A stretch of DNA of 46,700 nucleotides, from positions 1 through 46,700 of IMG/VR virus record IMGVR_UViG_3300042373_000598; one strand, 5' to 3'. This document shows positions 39,126 through 46,028 of this stretch, one piece after another. Below the pieces are notes generated by a model, which was not told the DNA's origin, ran no database searches, and saw only the letters and a list, made by a program, of their open reading frames with translations. The translations under genes and the position numbers were made by a program. Every line of letters begins with the position of its first letter. Position 1 is the stretch's first letter. Source of the DNA: a virus.

Positions 39126-41965
39126 TGGCTAACATTATCGTTCCTGACTCTGGAGAAGGCAGTATCGATAGAGAACTGCTCAGAGATAAGTTTACAGGAA
39201 GAAGCAACCTGTTTTTTAATGTACAAAACGCAGGTGGTGTAAGAAGTGCTAGACAGGCTCTTAATTTTAGTCCTGACATTCTTCAGTTAGACCCAGCCGT
39301 AAAATACAGAGCCTTTTCTTCGCAGACAGCCGCTGACGATTTTCTTAAAACAGGTCTTATTGCTGGAAGAGGTCATTATGCTAACTCCTTGTTTTTTAAT
39401 CAGGGAGTTCCTCTTCTAAGTTACGCTCAAACTAGTGTTCCTAATCAAAGATTTTTAATTGCTACTCTTGGCGATAACTGGGGAGATAGAAACGCTAACA
39501 CTTTTGGTACAAAAGGAAGACAAGGTGGTCTTGGTTTAGATGTAGCAAAAGATGCTACCGCTTTTTCTGTTGAACCTCCTATCAGTATTTCAGCAAATCC
39601 GTATACAGAACAAATTGGAGACCTTTCTGCTCCAGATGAAAAAAAGTTCAAAACACTAAAAGAACTTAAAAAATACGCAAAAGGTATTAAAGAAAAGTAT
39701 ATAGGAAGAAATGCTGGAACTGAAAAAGGGCTTCCAAGGCCAGCAGTCCTTCCAGACAGAAGAATTACTGATGCGGATTATTTAGGTACGCATTTGCCAA
39801 GACTTCAAGATACGAAAAAAGAACTTTTAAAAATTGGCGATTATCTTTTAAGCCCAGATGTACAGCGTGCTGTAAGGTTAATAAGAGATAAAGAAATTTC
39901 CACCAATACTGAACTTAAAAATCCTCTTTTAGATTATTACCAAAAGTTTTTTAGAACAATTGATGATGGACATTTAAGAGGTTATCAAGACCAAGTACAC
40001 GGAGGCGTATATCCTACACAAATTGCTCCTTACGATGAAATGGCTAGGGATATTTTTGATTCATCTCCAGATAATGTAAAAGCACTTAAAGAGCAACTCA
40101 AGGTGTCTATTGACGGATTCCTTGGTTCAACAATTTCAAGAGATAAGATTGTTCCTTTTGACAAAGCGTTAACTTATTTTCCTCAAAACGACAACGCTAA
40201 AGGAGCACCAAATCCTTTTGGTAGTTTTACTGACCCTTCACCTGCTGAATTAGCGGCTGTTAAAAAAGGTTTAAAACAGAACCCTAATTATTACAGACAC
40301 GGATATCCCCAGCACATTGCAGGTATAATTAACAATCATCAATTTCAAACAGGTATTGATGGGTATGCTCTGACTCACAGAACTCAAGACCTTCTAGAAC
40401 TTCTAGATGAAACTCAAAGGACTTTTGACCCTACAAAATTTGCTACGACTTTTTCATTAGAAGACCTTCCTGACCGAGTTCCATTTCCTGATTTTGCAAC
40501 AGGTTATGCTGATGATGGTACTCTTGCAGGTACTAATATTCTAGACAAATACGGAAAACCAGTTGTTCCAAACACACCTCAAGAAGGTTTGTACATACAG
40601 TCACAATCTCCAGTTCAACCAACTTTAACAACCGCAGAAGGAACACCCCTTTTAAGGCTAACATCTGCCGATGAAGGTGTTTTTAAAACTCCTCAAGGTG
40701 TTTTGCATAACCTTAATAATGTTTTTGACCAAACACTAAGTGCTTGGGGAAAACAGACTAAAATTCGAAATTTGGAAATCCCTCGTATGGGTCTTGGTGG
40801 AGCGATGTACAGCGAAGTGCTTCCAACTACAAACATTCTTGGTAACTATTTAGACCCAGAAACAAATCAGCCTAGACAGTGGCAGATGCTTTCTCCTTTC
40901 ATAAATCCCCAAGAAGGAAGCAGACCAGCGGTTATGTTCCAGATTATGGATGATGGGACTTACAAGGTAGTAAAAGAATTCAACAATGACCCTACATCGG
41001 AAGGATGGAAACCGATTCCTACTGGAAGTTTAGCACCTGAAAAGCAAAAGGAAGCATATGTAAGATATCTTCAAGAAATGACTCAAGAGGTTGCTAATGG
41101 AAGAACTGAACTTATTGGACTTAAGTCTGATATCTTTTCTGAAATTATTCAGGAGTTGCCGCAAAACCTTACACCTTCTCAGGTAGAAGGGGCAATCGGC
41201 AGTCTTACGCCTACGCAACTTGAAGGTGTTGCGACCAGACTTATGGCGGCAGGAATCACTCCAGCACAAATTATTGATTCTAAAAAAGGGAATTACGATG
41301 CCTATCTTCCTTCTGGCAAGAATTATAGAACTCTTGGTGGACTAGTTGATGAAGCGACAAGAGGTGACCCTAACTATGGAAAGAAAGGGTTCTTAGATTT
41401 AAGAGCATACCTTGGAGGCTTCAAGGAAATGGTTACGCCTGAAATCAATGGAGAAGGTATGGTAAAATTCTTTACAGACCCAGAAAAAGCATCTAAGTTT
41501 AGCCGTCTTTATTTTAAGAACCCTGAGTTTGCAAATTATGTTAATGCTAGAGCGGGAACTGCTCTTTTAAGAACTGCTGGTAAACTTGGAGAGGTTGCTG
41601 GTGTTGCTACTGCTCCTATGATGTCTAGAGAAAGATTGGGTGCTTATGTCCAAGATTATTATGCAAAAACAGGCATTGACCCAAGAGGTACATACAGTAT
41701 GGGCAAAGATGGAGTTGATGACTTGGCAGGACTTGGTATCTTGTCTGGCGTTGAAAACGCTTTGGATGTTGCCACATTTGGCAACTACGACAGTTGGACT
41801 GGAAATGAAGTTCAGATTGCCAGAAAGGAACTTCTGGATAGATATGCCGCAATGGAAGAGGCTATGAAGCCAATTTCTGATTGGCAAAAAGCCAGAGAAA
41901 GAAGACAGGCTGGGATTGATAACCCTGTCTACAATGGGCAAACCTTCACAAGAACTACAAAATGA
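39125..41965 (+). CDS. Large unknown virion-type protein, possible N-terminal ART-like domain
   Basis: The 946-residue protein is coupled to both neighbours (TAATG, ATGA). Residues 60-110 (YRAFSSQTAADDFLKTGLIA, then YANSLFFNQGVPLLSYAQ) resemble the start of ADP-ribosyltransferase-like domains: an Arg (R62) in a YRxxS context, then a strand with an F-F pair. A catalytic Glu cannot be assigned. A middle block has many His, Tyr and Pro, and the C-terminal third is helical with QLEGVATRLMAAGITPAQII. Base use is the most AT-rich of the window, with AGA almost the only Arg codon. It may be another ejected protein or a recent acquisition. Confidence 0.6.
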   Translation: MANIIVPDSGEGSIDRELLRDKFTGRSNLFFNVQNAGGVRSARQALNFSPDILQLDPAVKYRAFSSQTAADDFLKTGLIAGRGHYANSLFFNQGVPLLSYAQTSVPNQRFLIATLGDNWGDRNANTFGTKGRQGGLGLDVAKDATAFSVEPPISISANPYTEQIGDLSAPDEKKFKTLKELKKYAKGIKEKYIGRNAGTEKGLPRPAVLPDRRITDADYLGTHLPRLQDTKKELLKIGDYLLSPDVQRAVRLIRDKEISTNTELKNPLLDYYQKFFRTIDDGHLRGYQDQVHGGVYPTQIAPYDEMARDIFDSSPDNVKALKEQLKVSIDGFLGSTISRDKIVPFDKALTYFPQNDNAKGAPNPFGSFTDPSPAELAAVKKGLKQNPNYYRHGYPQHIAGIINNHQFQTGIDGYALTHRTQDLLELLDETQRTFDPTKFATTFSLEDLPDRVPFPDFATGYADDGTLAGTNILDKYGKPVVPNTPQEGLYIQSQSPVQPTLTTAEGTPLLRLTSADEGVFKTPQGVLHNLNNVFDQTLSAWGKQTKIRNLEIPRMGLGGAMYSEVLPTTNILGNYLDPETNQPRQWQMLSPFINPQEGSRPAVMFQIMDDGTYKVVKEFNNDPTSEGWKPIPTGSLAPEKQKEAYVRYLQEMTQEVANGRTELIGLKSDIFSEIIQELPQNLTPSQVEGAIGSLTPTQLEGVATRLMAAGITPAQIIDSKKGNYDAYLPSGKNYRTLGGLVDEATRGDPNYGKKGFLDLRAYLGGFKEMVTPEINGEGMVKFFTDPEKASKFSRLYFKNPEFANYVNARAGTALLRTAGKLGEVAGVATAPMMSRERLGAYVQDYYAKTGIDPRGTYSMGKDGVDDLAGLGILSGVENALDVATFGNYDSWTGNEVQIARKELLDRYAAMEEAMKPISDWQKARERRQAGIDNPVYNGQTFTRTTK

Positions 41966-42546
41966 AATGGCTATTCTCATCCCTGTTTTTACTTGGCTGT
42001 TCAACGCCACCCAAGCAAGCCCCTGTTATTATTTCTAACAATGAGCAGAAAGATGCGTACATCACGAAGGTCGAAGCAGTCATCTCTGAGTCTGCTTCTG
42101 CTCTCACTGCTGTCGCTCCTTCCCTCCCTGCTGGAATCCCTAGAGAAATTGTTGAAGGGCAAATCACGAGACTGAACGGAGTAAGCAAGGCCAGTGTCGA
42201 GAAGGTAAAAGAGTTTGAGAGGATGATTAAAGAGAAAGACCAGAAGGCTGTCGAAAAAGATAAACAAAAAGCCGCTAAGGTAGATGCTGAGACGGATAAA
42301 CTATGGGCAGTAGTGGAAGAACAAAACCTGCAAATAGAGATAGAGCAACAACTGCGAGAGCAAGCAGAACAAGTAGCAATAGAAGAGCGTAAAACCAAAG
42401 TAGCATTCCAAGCGTCTTCGGCTTCTCTAGGATTACTTGTATTTGGAATTCTGGTAACTGCATTTAGTCCGTGGAAGAAGGCTGGTGCTACTGTGATTGC
42501 TCTTTCGATTATTTCGTTTGGAGCATTGTGGTGGTTGCTCTCTTGA
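41962..42546 (+). CDS. Spanin candidate: lipobox N-terminus plus C-terminal membrane segments
   Basis: The 194-residue protein starts MKWLFSSLFLLGC, a lipoprotein signal with lipobox LLGC and lipidated Cys at 13. A long charged helix, probably a coiled coil, spans about 60-145. Two hydrophobic segments end the protein (LGLLVFGILVTAF and VIALSIISFGALWWLL). A lipid anchor for the outer membrane and a C-terminal inner-membrane anchor are the mark of unimolecular spanins, which fuse the two membranes at lysis. Two C-terminal spans instead of one are unusual. If correct, the host has an outer membrane. ATGA overlap with the previous gene. Confidence 0.65.
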   Translation: MKWLFSSLFLLGCSTPPKQAPVIISNNEQKDAYITKVEAVISESASALTAVAPSLPAGIPREIVEGQITRLNGVSKASVEKVKEFERMIKEKDQKAVEKDKQKAAKVDAETDKLWAVVEEQNLQIEIEQQLREQAEQVAIEERKTKVAFQASSASLGLLVFGILVTAFSPWKKAGATVIALSIISFGALWWLLS

Positions 42547-42547
42547 C

Positions 42548-42606
42548 ACAACGCAACCTACCAGCAAACTGATGAGGCTTGCTTGGTTCGTGCGTGGTTG
42601 CGTTGT
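42548..42606 (+). terminator. Long hairpin at the convergence of the two arms
   Basis: ACAACGCAACC (42548-42558) pairs with GGTTGCGTTGT (42596-42606) over 11 bp. Inside, ACCAGCAA pairs with TTGCTTGGT with one bulge. It follows the last rightward gene by two bases. No clear U-run follows, so termination is likely but not certain. Confidence 0.5.
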
Positions 42607-42636
42607 ACCATTTGGGGCTGTCGCAAGAAAGGGTAA

Positions 42637-42659
42637 CACCGCTACGCACGATAGCGGTG
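42637..42659 (-). terminator. Hairpin ending the leftward arm
   Basis: CACCGCTA (42637-42644) and TAGCGGTG (42652-42659) form an 8-bp stem with a 7-base loop. On the minus strand it follows the stop of 42667-42975 by seven bases and is followed by TTACCCTTTCTT, a weak T-rich tail. Confidence 0.55.
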
Positions 42660-42666
42660 AGTAGCC

Positions 42667-42975
42667 TTACTCGTACTCGTCTTCTTCTTCTTCCTCGATG
42701 TTAAGAGGTCGTTTGAAGATGACAGGCTTAGGGTCTGGCATATACGGAATGGCTCGCTCCGTATTGAAGTCCACAGCCATAGCGGCTTGGTGGAAGTCAA
42801 TATCGTCACGCACCATAAACGCTTCGACAAGGTCATCGTAGTCATAGATAATACCGCCAGTGGCGGCACACTTGCCGATGATGGCGTTGTCAAGCCATTC
42901 ACGAGGCTCAAGGAAAATACATCCCTTGAACATCTCCGTGTTCTCCTTCAGGTCAGCCTTTGAAACTTTTCTCAT
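42667..42975 (-). CDS. Conserved small protein with acidic tail, 102 residues
   Basis: I chose the ATG at 42975 (overlap of 23 bases with the upstream gene) over one at 43050 (overlap 98). The core has FLEPREWLDNAIIGKC, IIYDYDDLVEAFM and VDFNTERAIPYM, a pattern I recall from uncharacterised proteins of several phage groups. The C-terminus is a run of Glu and Asp (EEEEEDEYE). It is the last gene of the leftward arm. Confidence 0.65.
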   Translation of the reverse strand: MRKVSKADLKENTEMFKGCIFLEPREWLDNAIIGKCAATGGIIYDYDDLVEAFMVRDDIDFHQAAMAVDFNTERAIPYMPDPKPVIFKRPLNIEEEEEDEYE

Positions 42976-43234
42976 AGGATTTCTTTTTGAATTTGTAGCA
43001 AGGACACTTACGAATTGCGAGACCGCTTTTTCTTCTTGCCCATACGACATTTAATTTTCCGTCTGCAAGATACTCGCTTACTTTTCTTTGGCAGACCCTG
43101 TGGTTCATTTTGAATTTCTGCGACATCTCTCTGGAAGAAAAGTACCCCGCTGGTACGCATTCTTCCGTTACACGCTTGTAGCGAGTCCTTATCCCATTCA
43201 GTTCGTTTAGGAACTGGATTGTTTTGTGTCTCAT
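42953..43234 (-). CDS. Small HTH-like protein, 93 residues
   Basis: ATG at 43234 overlaps the metallophosphoesterase stop (ATGA). The middle (GYFSSREMSQKFKMNHRVCQ, then RKVSEYLADGKLNVV) looks like a helix-turn-helix with wing, such as small phage DNA-binding proteins. The C-terminus is basic, with a C-x-C pair (RKCPCYKFKKK). It probably binds DNA; target unknown. Confidence 0.6.
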   Translation of the reverse strand: MRHKTIQFLNELNGIRTRYKRVTEECVPAGYFSSREMSQKFKMNHRVCQRKVSEYLADGKLNVVWARRKSGLAIRKCPCYKFKKKSYEKSFKG

Positions 43235-43980
43235 TCTGAATGGTGGCTGAAAATGAATTTTTCTCCGACTCGATGGGCTTGCCAGACCTTCCAGTTTTTA
43301 CCCTGTACAAACCCATATAACCATCCAGTACCCCACTTAGATGTTGCCAATCTGTTTTTGGCATAACGCATCTCACGCTTCTTACAGAGGCATCCTCCCG
43401 AAAAACCAACAGTACCTCGATATCGTTTGGCGTTAGTTTGCTGTATGCTGTGGATATGTCCCATAAGTACTGCTCCTTCTTCCAGTCCGTAATGGATTGC
43501 GTGTTCCTCGACTGCTCGTATCCCACAAGTATATCCGTGTACAGTTCGTATTCTGCCAAGCGTGAAAACTCCTTCTTCTGCGTGGTACGGAAGAATCTTC
43601 TTACATCCAACTTTCTTAAGGTTGCTTGTAATTTCAGCATCAAGGGCTTCGCAGAAGTCCTTAACAATTCCATTGGTTGACGAGTGGATGAGGTGGTGCA
43701 GTCGGTCTTCGTGGTTTCCATAGTGAAAAACTGTTGGCTTAAGTTCGTGGATGAATTCTAATCCAGCCTCGACATCATTGTGTAGGGACTCGGCTTCTTC
43801 CTTTCCGCTAGCCCCAGACCTGAGGCTTCGGAAATCAAAGCAGTCTCCCAAGTGAATGACCTCGTCAGGCTGGTAGTCCTGTAAAAAATCAAACAATTGT
43901 TTGGCGGCTTCGGTATCCACCATATCTCCGTGATTGTCCCCGATAGCGAGGAACTTTACTTTTTGGATTTTGTTTGGCAT
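43231..43980 (-). CDS. Calcineurin-like metallophosphoesterase
   Basis: The 249-residue protein has the full metal-binding set of this superfamily: D15-x-H17 (GDNHGD), GDCFD with D46, GNHED with N89 and H90, then VHGY and GHIH near the C-terminal third. These bind two metal ions and hydrolyse phosphate esters: nucleotides, nucleic acids or proteins. Phage members may process DNA ends or signal nucleotides; the substrate cannot be told here. It is coupled to the next gene by ATGA and overlaps the previous one by 25 bases. Confidence 0.9.
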   Translation of the reverse strand: MPNKIQKVKFLAIGDNHGDMVDTEAAKQLFDFLQDYQPDEVIHLGDCFDFRSLRSGASGKEEAESLHNDVEAGLEFIHELKPTVFHYGNHEDRLHHLIHSSTNGIVKDFCEALDAEITSNLKKVGCKKILPYHAEEGVFTLGRIRTVHGYTCGIRAVEEHAIHYGLEEGAVLMGHIHSIQQTNAKRYRGTVGFSGGCLCKKREMRYAKNRLATSKWGTGWLYGFVQGKNWKVWQAHRVGEKFIFSHHSE

Positions 43981-44198
43981 AGTTCGTATTGTAGAAGTTT
44001 GTAGCGGAGGTTCGTGACTTCATCAGTAAGGTACTGCATAGCACGAATCATATCTCCGACAGTTATTGTGGCTTCATCCACTTGTTGAGCGAGAACAGGT
44101 ACGCCCACCGCTCCTTGTTGTTCTTTGTTTGCAGGTCTACTTTCTTCTGCTCCGTTGGAGTCAGACCTTGCTTTTGAAATGGTTTTCCTTTTCCGCAT
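43956..44198 (-). CDS. Unknown small protein, 80 residues, start uncertain
   Basis: The C-terminal half (ITVGDMIRAMQYLTDEVTNL, then RYKLLQYELCQTKSKK) looks like a real amphipathic helix. The start could be ATG 44198 (80 residues), a GTG within it (41 residues) or ATG at the MIRAMQ segment (31 residues). The first half overlaps another frame, 44063-44215, that is also protein-like. The stop lies 25 bases inside the phosphoesterase gene. Confidence 0.5.
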   Translation of the reverse strand: MRKRKTISKARSDSNGAEESRPANKEQQGAVGVPVLAQQVDEATITVGDMIRAMQYLTDEVTNLRYKLLQYELCQTKSKK

Positions 44199-44215
44199 TT
44201 TCCTCGTTTGCTCAT
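44063..44215 (-). CDS. Overlapping small basic ORF, 50 residues
   Basis: ATG at 44215 overlaps the previous stop as ATGA, the usual coupling here. It encodes a basic peptide starting MSKRGKCGKGKPFQKQGLTP and ending with KERWAYLFSLNKWMKPQ. It lies in a different frame over the N-terminal half of 43956-44198. If the latter uses an internal start, this one would be the main gene here; both could be translated. Confidence 0.45.
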   Translation of the reverse strand: MSKRGKCGKGKPFQKQGLTPTEQKKVDLQTKNNKERWAYLFSLNKWMKPQ

Positions 44216-44562
44216 TTAGGAAGGTTGTTAAGCCACATTCCGTGCCAGTAGTTGGCTTCGATTTGCCAGTAGTCAAGGGAGTGCATAAGTTGCTTTACGG
44301 CTCTTTCACACTCGTTGGCATCGGAATAGTTGGGTTCTTTAAAAACATCAGAATCGCTTCTGCGTCTTTGATTGTCAGCGACACAAACTTCTGGTGCGGA
44401 CTTTTCCTTGCTTTCCCTAGCAGGTAGGACAAACGGACATCCACTGGCAGTACGGATTTCCTTCGTTTTGGAGGCGTTGTGGAGGACATCAATTAGTTCT
44501 TCTACAGATAGACCTAGTAGGTAGGCAGAGGCTTTAAGACTGTTTTGTGCGGTGTGGTTCAT
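44212..44562 (-). CDS. Unknown protein, 116 residues
   Basis: ATGA overlaps at both ends (44559-44562 and 44212-44215). The N-terminal helix (AYLLGLSVEELIDVLHNASK) resembles small phage adaptor or HTH-like helices. The middle is polar and Ser/Lys/Glu rich. The C-terminus has DYWQIEANYWHGMWLNNLPK, a Trp-rich helix. No known family. Confidence 0.6.
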   Translation of the reverse strand: MNHTAQNSLKASAYLLGLSVEELIDVLHNASKTKEIRTASGCPFVLPARESKEKSAPEVCVADNQRRRSDSDVFKEPNYSDANECERAVKQLMHSLDYWQIEANYWHGMWLNNLPK

Positions 44563-44975
44563 AGGATACCCCTAGCCCTATTAAGGGCAGGGTAGTCTAG
44601 TTCGGTGTTGAAGCGGTGCTTCATAGCCCCGCTGAAGCCCATAGCGTAGCACATATAGACACGGATAGGCGTGGGCTTGATGCCGTTAGCCCTAAGGCGT
44701 TCGACAAGCCACTCGCAGTGCCATTGGGCTACCTGTCGGGCGATGGGATAGTTGAAGGCGTTGGCCTTGTTGTAGTCCCAGTTAGCGTAGTTACGCTTAC
44801 AGGCATCGACCCAAGCCTCACGCTTCATCTGGAAGCATCCAAGGCTCTGGCCTTTGTCTCCGATAGCAGTACAGCGTTCGCTGGACTCGATGAGGGCTAA
44901 TTTATCCAAAAAGCCGTCCGTGATTTCCATTGCCTGTGCTTGGATGCACAGGGCGAGGAGGAGTGCGTATTTCAT
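44559..44975 (-). CDS. Secreted lysozyme/transglycosylase-like endolysin
   Basis: The 138-residue protein begins with a Sec signal peptide (MKYALLLALCIQAQA, likely cut after AQA). The catalytic core follows: LALIESSERCTAIGD with E30 as the likely acid, then GQSLGCFQMKREAW. This is the E-S...G...G...Q pattern of lytic transglycosylase/lysozyme-like folds. Six or so Cys suggest disulfides in the periplasm. It should cut peptidoglycan. With its own signal it may not need the holin for export. ATGA overlap with the next gene; the tRNA-Arg is eight bases upstream. Confidence 0.75.
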   Translation of the reverse strand: MKYALLLALCIQAQAMEITDGFLDKLALIESSERCTAIGDKGQSLGCFQMKREAWVDACKRNYANWDYNKANAFNYPIARQVAQWHCEWLVERLRANGIKPTPIRVYMCYAMGFSGAMKHRFNTELDYPALNRARGIL

Positions 44976-44983
44976 TAGGAAAA

Positions 44984-45055
44984 TGTCCCTGCTAGGAATC
45001 GAACCTAGATATTCTGCTTAGAAGGCAGATGTTCTATCCATTGAACTACAGGGAC
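44984..45055 (-). tRNA. tRNA-Arg (anticodon UCU)
   Basis: On the minus strand the acceptor arms GTCCCTG and CAGGGAC pair fully, and the discriminator is A. The anticodon stem TCTGC/GCAGA holds loop CTTCTAA, giving anticodon UCU, which reads AGA and AGG. The T-arm has GGTTCGATTCC. CCA is not encoded. It lies eight bases from the gene on each side within the leftward operon. Confidence 0.95.
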
Positions 45056-45063
45056 AAGGTCAG

Positions 45064-45771
45064 TTAGAAGGGAACTTCGTCTTGGGGTTCAGACTCTTGT
45101 TCACCATCCTGCTTCAACGCCCAGAGAGCCTGTGCGGATTTCTTGAGCGAGAGGTCTTTCGGGCCGACCTTTCCAGTCTTTTCCCACGGCTTCGGCTCCC
45201 ACTTGTTAGCCCAGTAGTCGAGGTCAGCCATCGGGAGGTTGTTAAGGGTAGTACCCTTGTTCTTACCGAACGGCACAGGGAGGTCGAAGTCCACGCTGAC
45301 ACCAGCCGCAGGAGCGGAGGAGGCGGGAGCGGACTTTTTGACAGCGGCAGGAGCAGAGGCGGTCTTAACGACCCTGTCTACTTCACAGTCATCATCAGCC
45401 GTAGCCAGACCCCCGATGGAGGCCAGACAGTAGCGTCTCAGGTAGGTCAGGATAGCACCAGCCTGTTGACCAGTAGCCTGTTCACCGACAGGGACGATGC
45501 ACGAGGATTCGATGCTCGTGCCGTTCCTGTGGGCGATGATGGTCTTAATGCCGATGCCGTTGTCGTGGTACTCGGAAGTCGGCAGTTGGATGACCACGAG
45601 GCCGTGCTTGCTGAAGATGGGCTTCAGGTACGACAGGTGAGCCGACAAACTGGCGAATTTCGACTTAAAATGCGGATTGAAGTCATCCGCAACAATGTCC
45701 TTCGTCTCATCGTGTACCTTGCCAAGGGCGATGTAGAGTTCGGACAGGTTAGGCTTAGGAGCGTCTTCCAT
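45064..45771 (-). CDS. ERF-family single-strand annealing protein
   Basis: The 235-residue protein has the ERF layout. The N-terminal domain has NPHFKSKFASLSAHLSYLKP, then LVVIQLPTSE and QQAGAILTYLRRYCLASIGG, followed by DDDCE, the family signature. An Ala/Pro-rich linker follows (about 130-150). A small C-terminal domain (PFGKNKGTTLNNLPMADLDY, then WANKW) resembles the ExoX-like C-terminal module. It ends EPQDEVPF, like the acidic tip of SSB. ERF anneals complementary single strands made by the exonuclease (878-1672). I used the ATG at 45771; one at 45816 would overlap the upstream gene by 20 bases. Confidence 0.88.
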   Translation of the reverse strand: MEDAPKPNLSELYIALGKVHDETKDIVADDFNPHFKSKFASLSAHLSYLKPIFSKHGLVVIQLPTSEYHDNGIGIKTIIAHRNGTSIESSCIVPVGEQATGQQAGAILTYLRRYCLASIGGLATADDDCEVDRVVKTASAPAAVKKSAPASSAPAAGVSVDFDLPVPFGKNKGTTLNNLPMADLDYWANKWEPKPWEKTGKVGPKDLSLKKSAQALWALKQDGEQESEPQDEVPF

Positions 45772-45796
45772 ATTATCGATTTTAGTCCAGAGTTGG

Positions 45797-46012
45797 TTAC
45801 TTGCTCTCGACCACTTCATCGTTAATCTTTCGACTATCGTTAGCGTTGATGCGAACAGCCTTCCCTTGGTCATTGATGTAGGAGAAGTAGCGGTAGTGCT
45901 TAACCTTAACAGGCTTCAGCAGACGAGCCATTCTGCCGTCAGGCAGAACAACATACTTCTTTGCATTAATGACCTCGATGACGGAGGCCGTGGTTTGGGT
46001 TTGGTTTTCCAT
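45797..46012 (-). CDS. Conserved small protein, 71 residues
   Basis: The ATG at 46012 follows the loader stop by 16 bases, so it fits between the two genes. The protein is basic and beta-like (YVVLPDGRMARLLKPVKVKH), with the LPDGR..RLLKP pattern seen in small phage proteins near replication genes. It may bind DNA or a replication protein. A longer frame to 46201 overlaps the loader and is rejected. No SD. Confidence 0.65.
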   Translation of the reverse strand: MENQTQTTASVIEVINAKKYVVLPDGRMARLLKPVKVKHYRYFSYINDQGKAVRINANDSRKINDEVVESK

Positions 46013-46028
46013 TTTGGTGTGGGGGAAA

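Noticed and set aside
42569-42575. CTGATGA, the first core box of a hammerhead ribozyme
   Set aside because: No GAAA box or cleavable NUH site follows in a fitting stem arrangement; the motif is most likely chance inside a hairpin loop.
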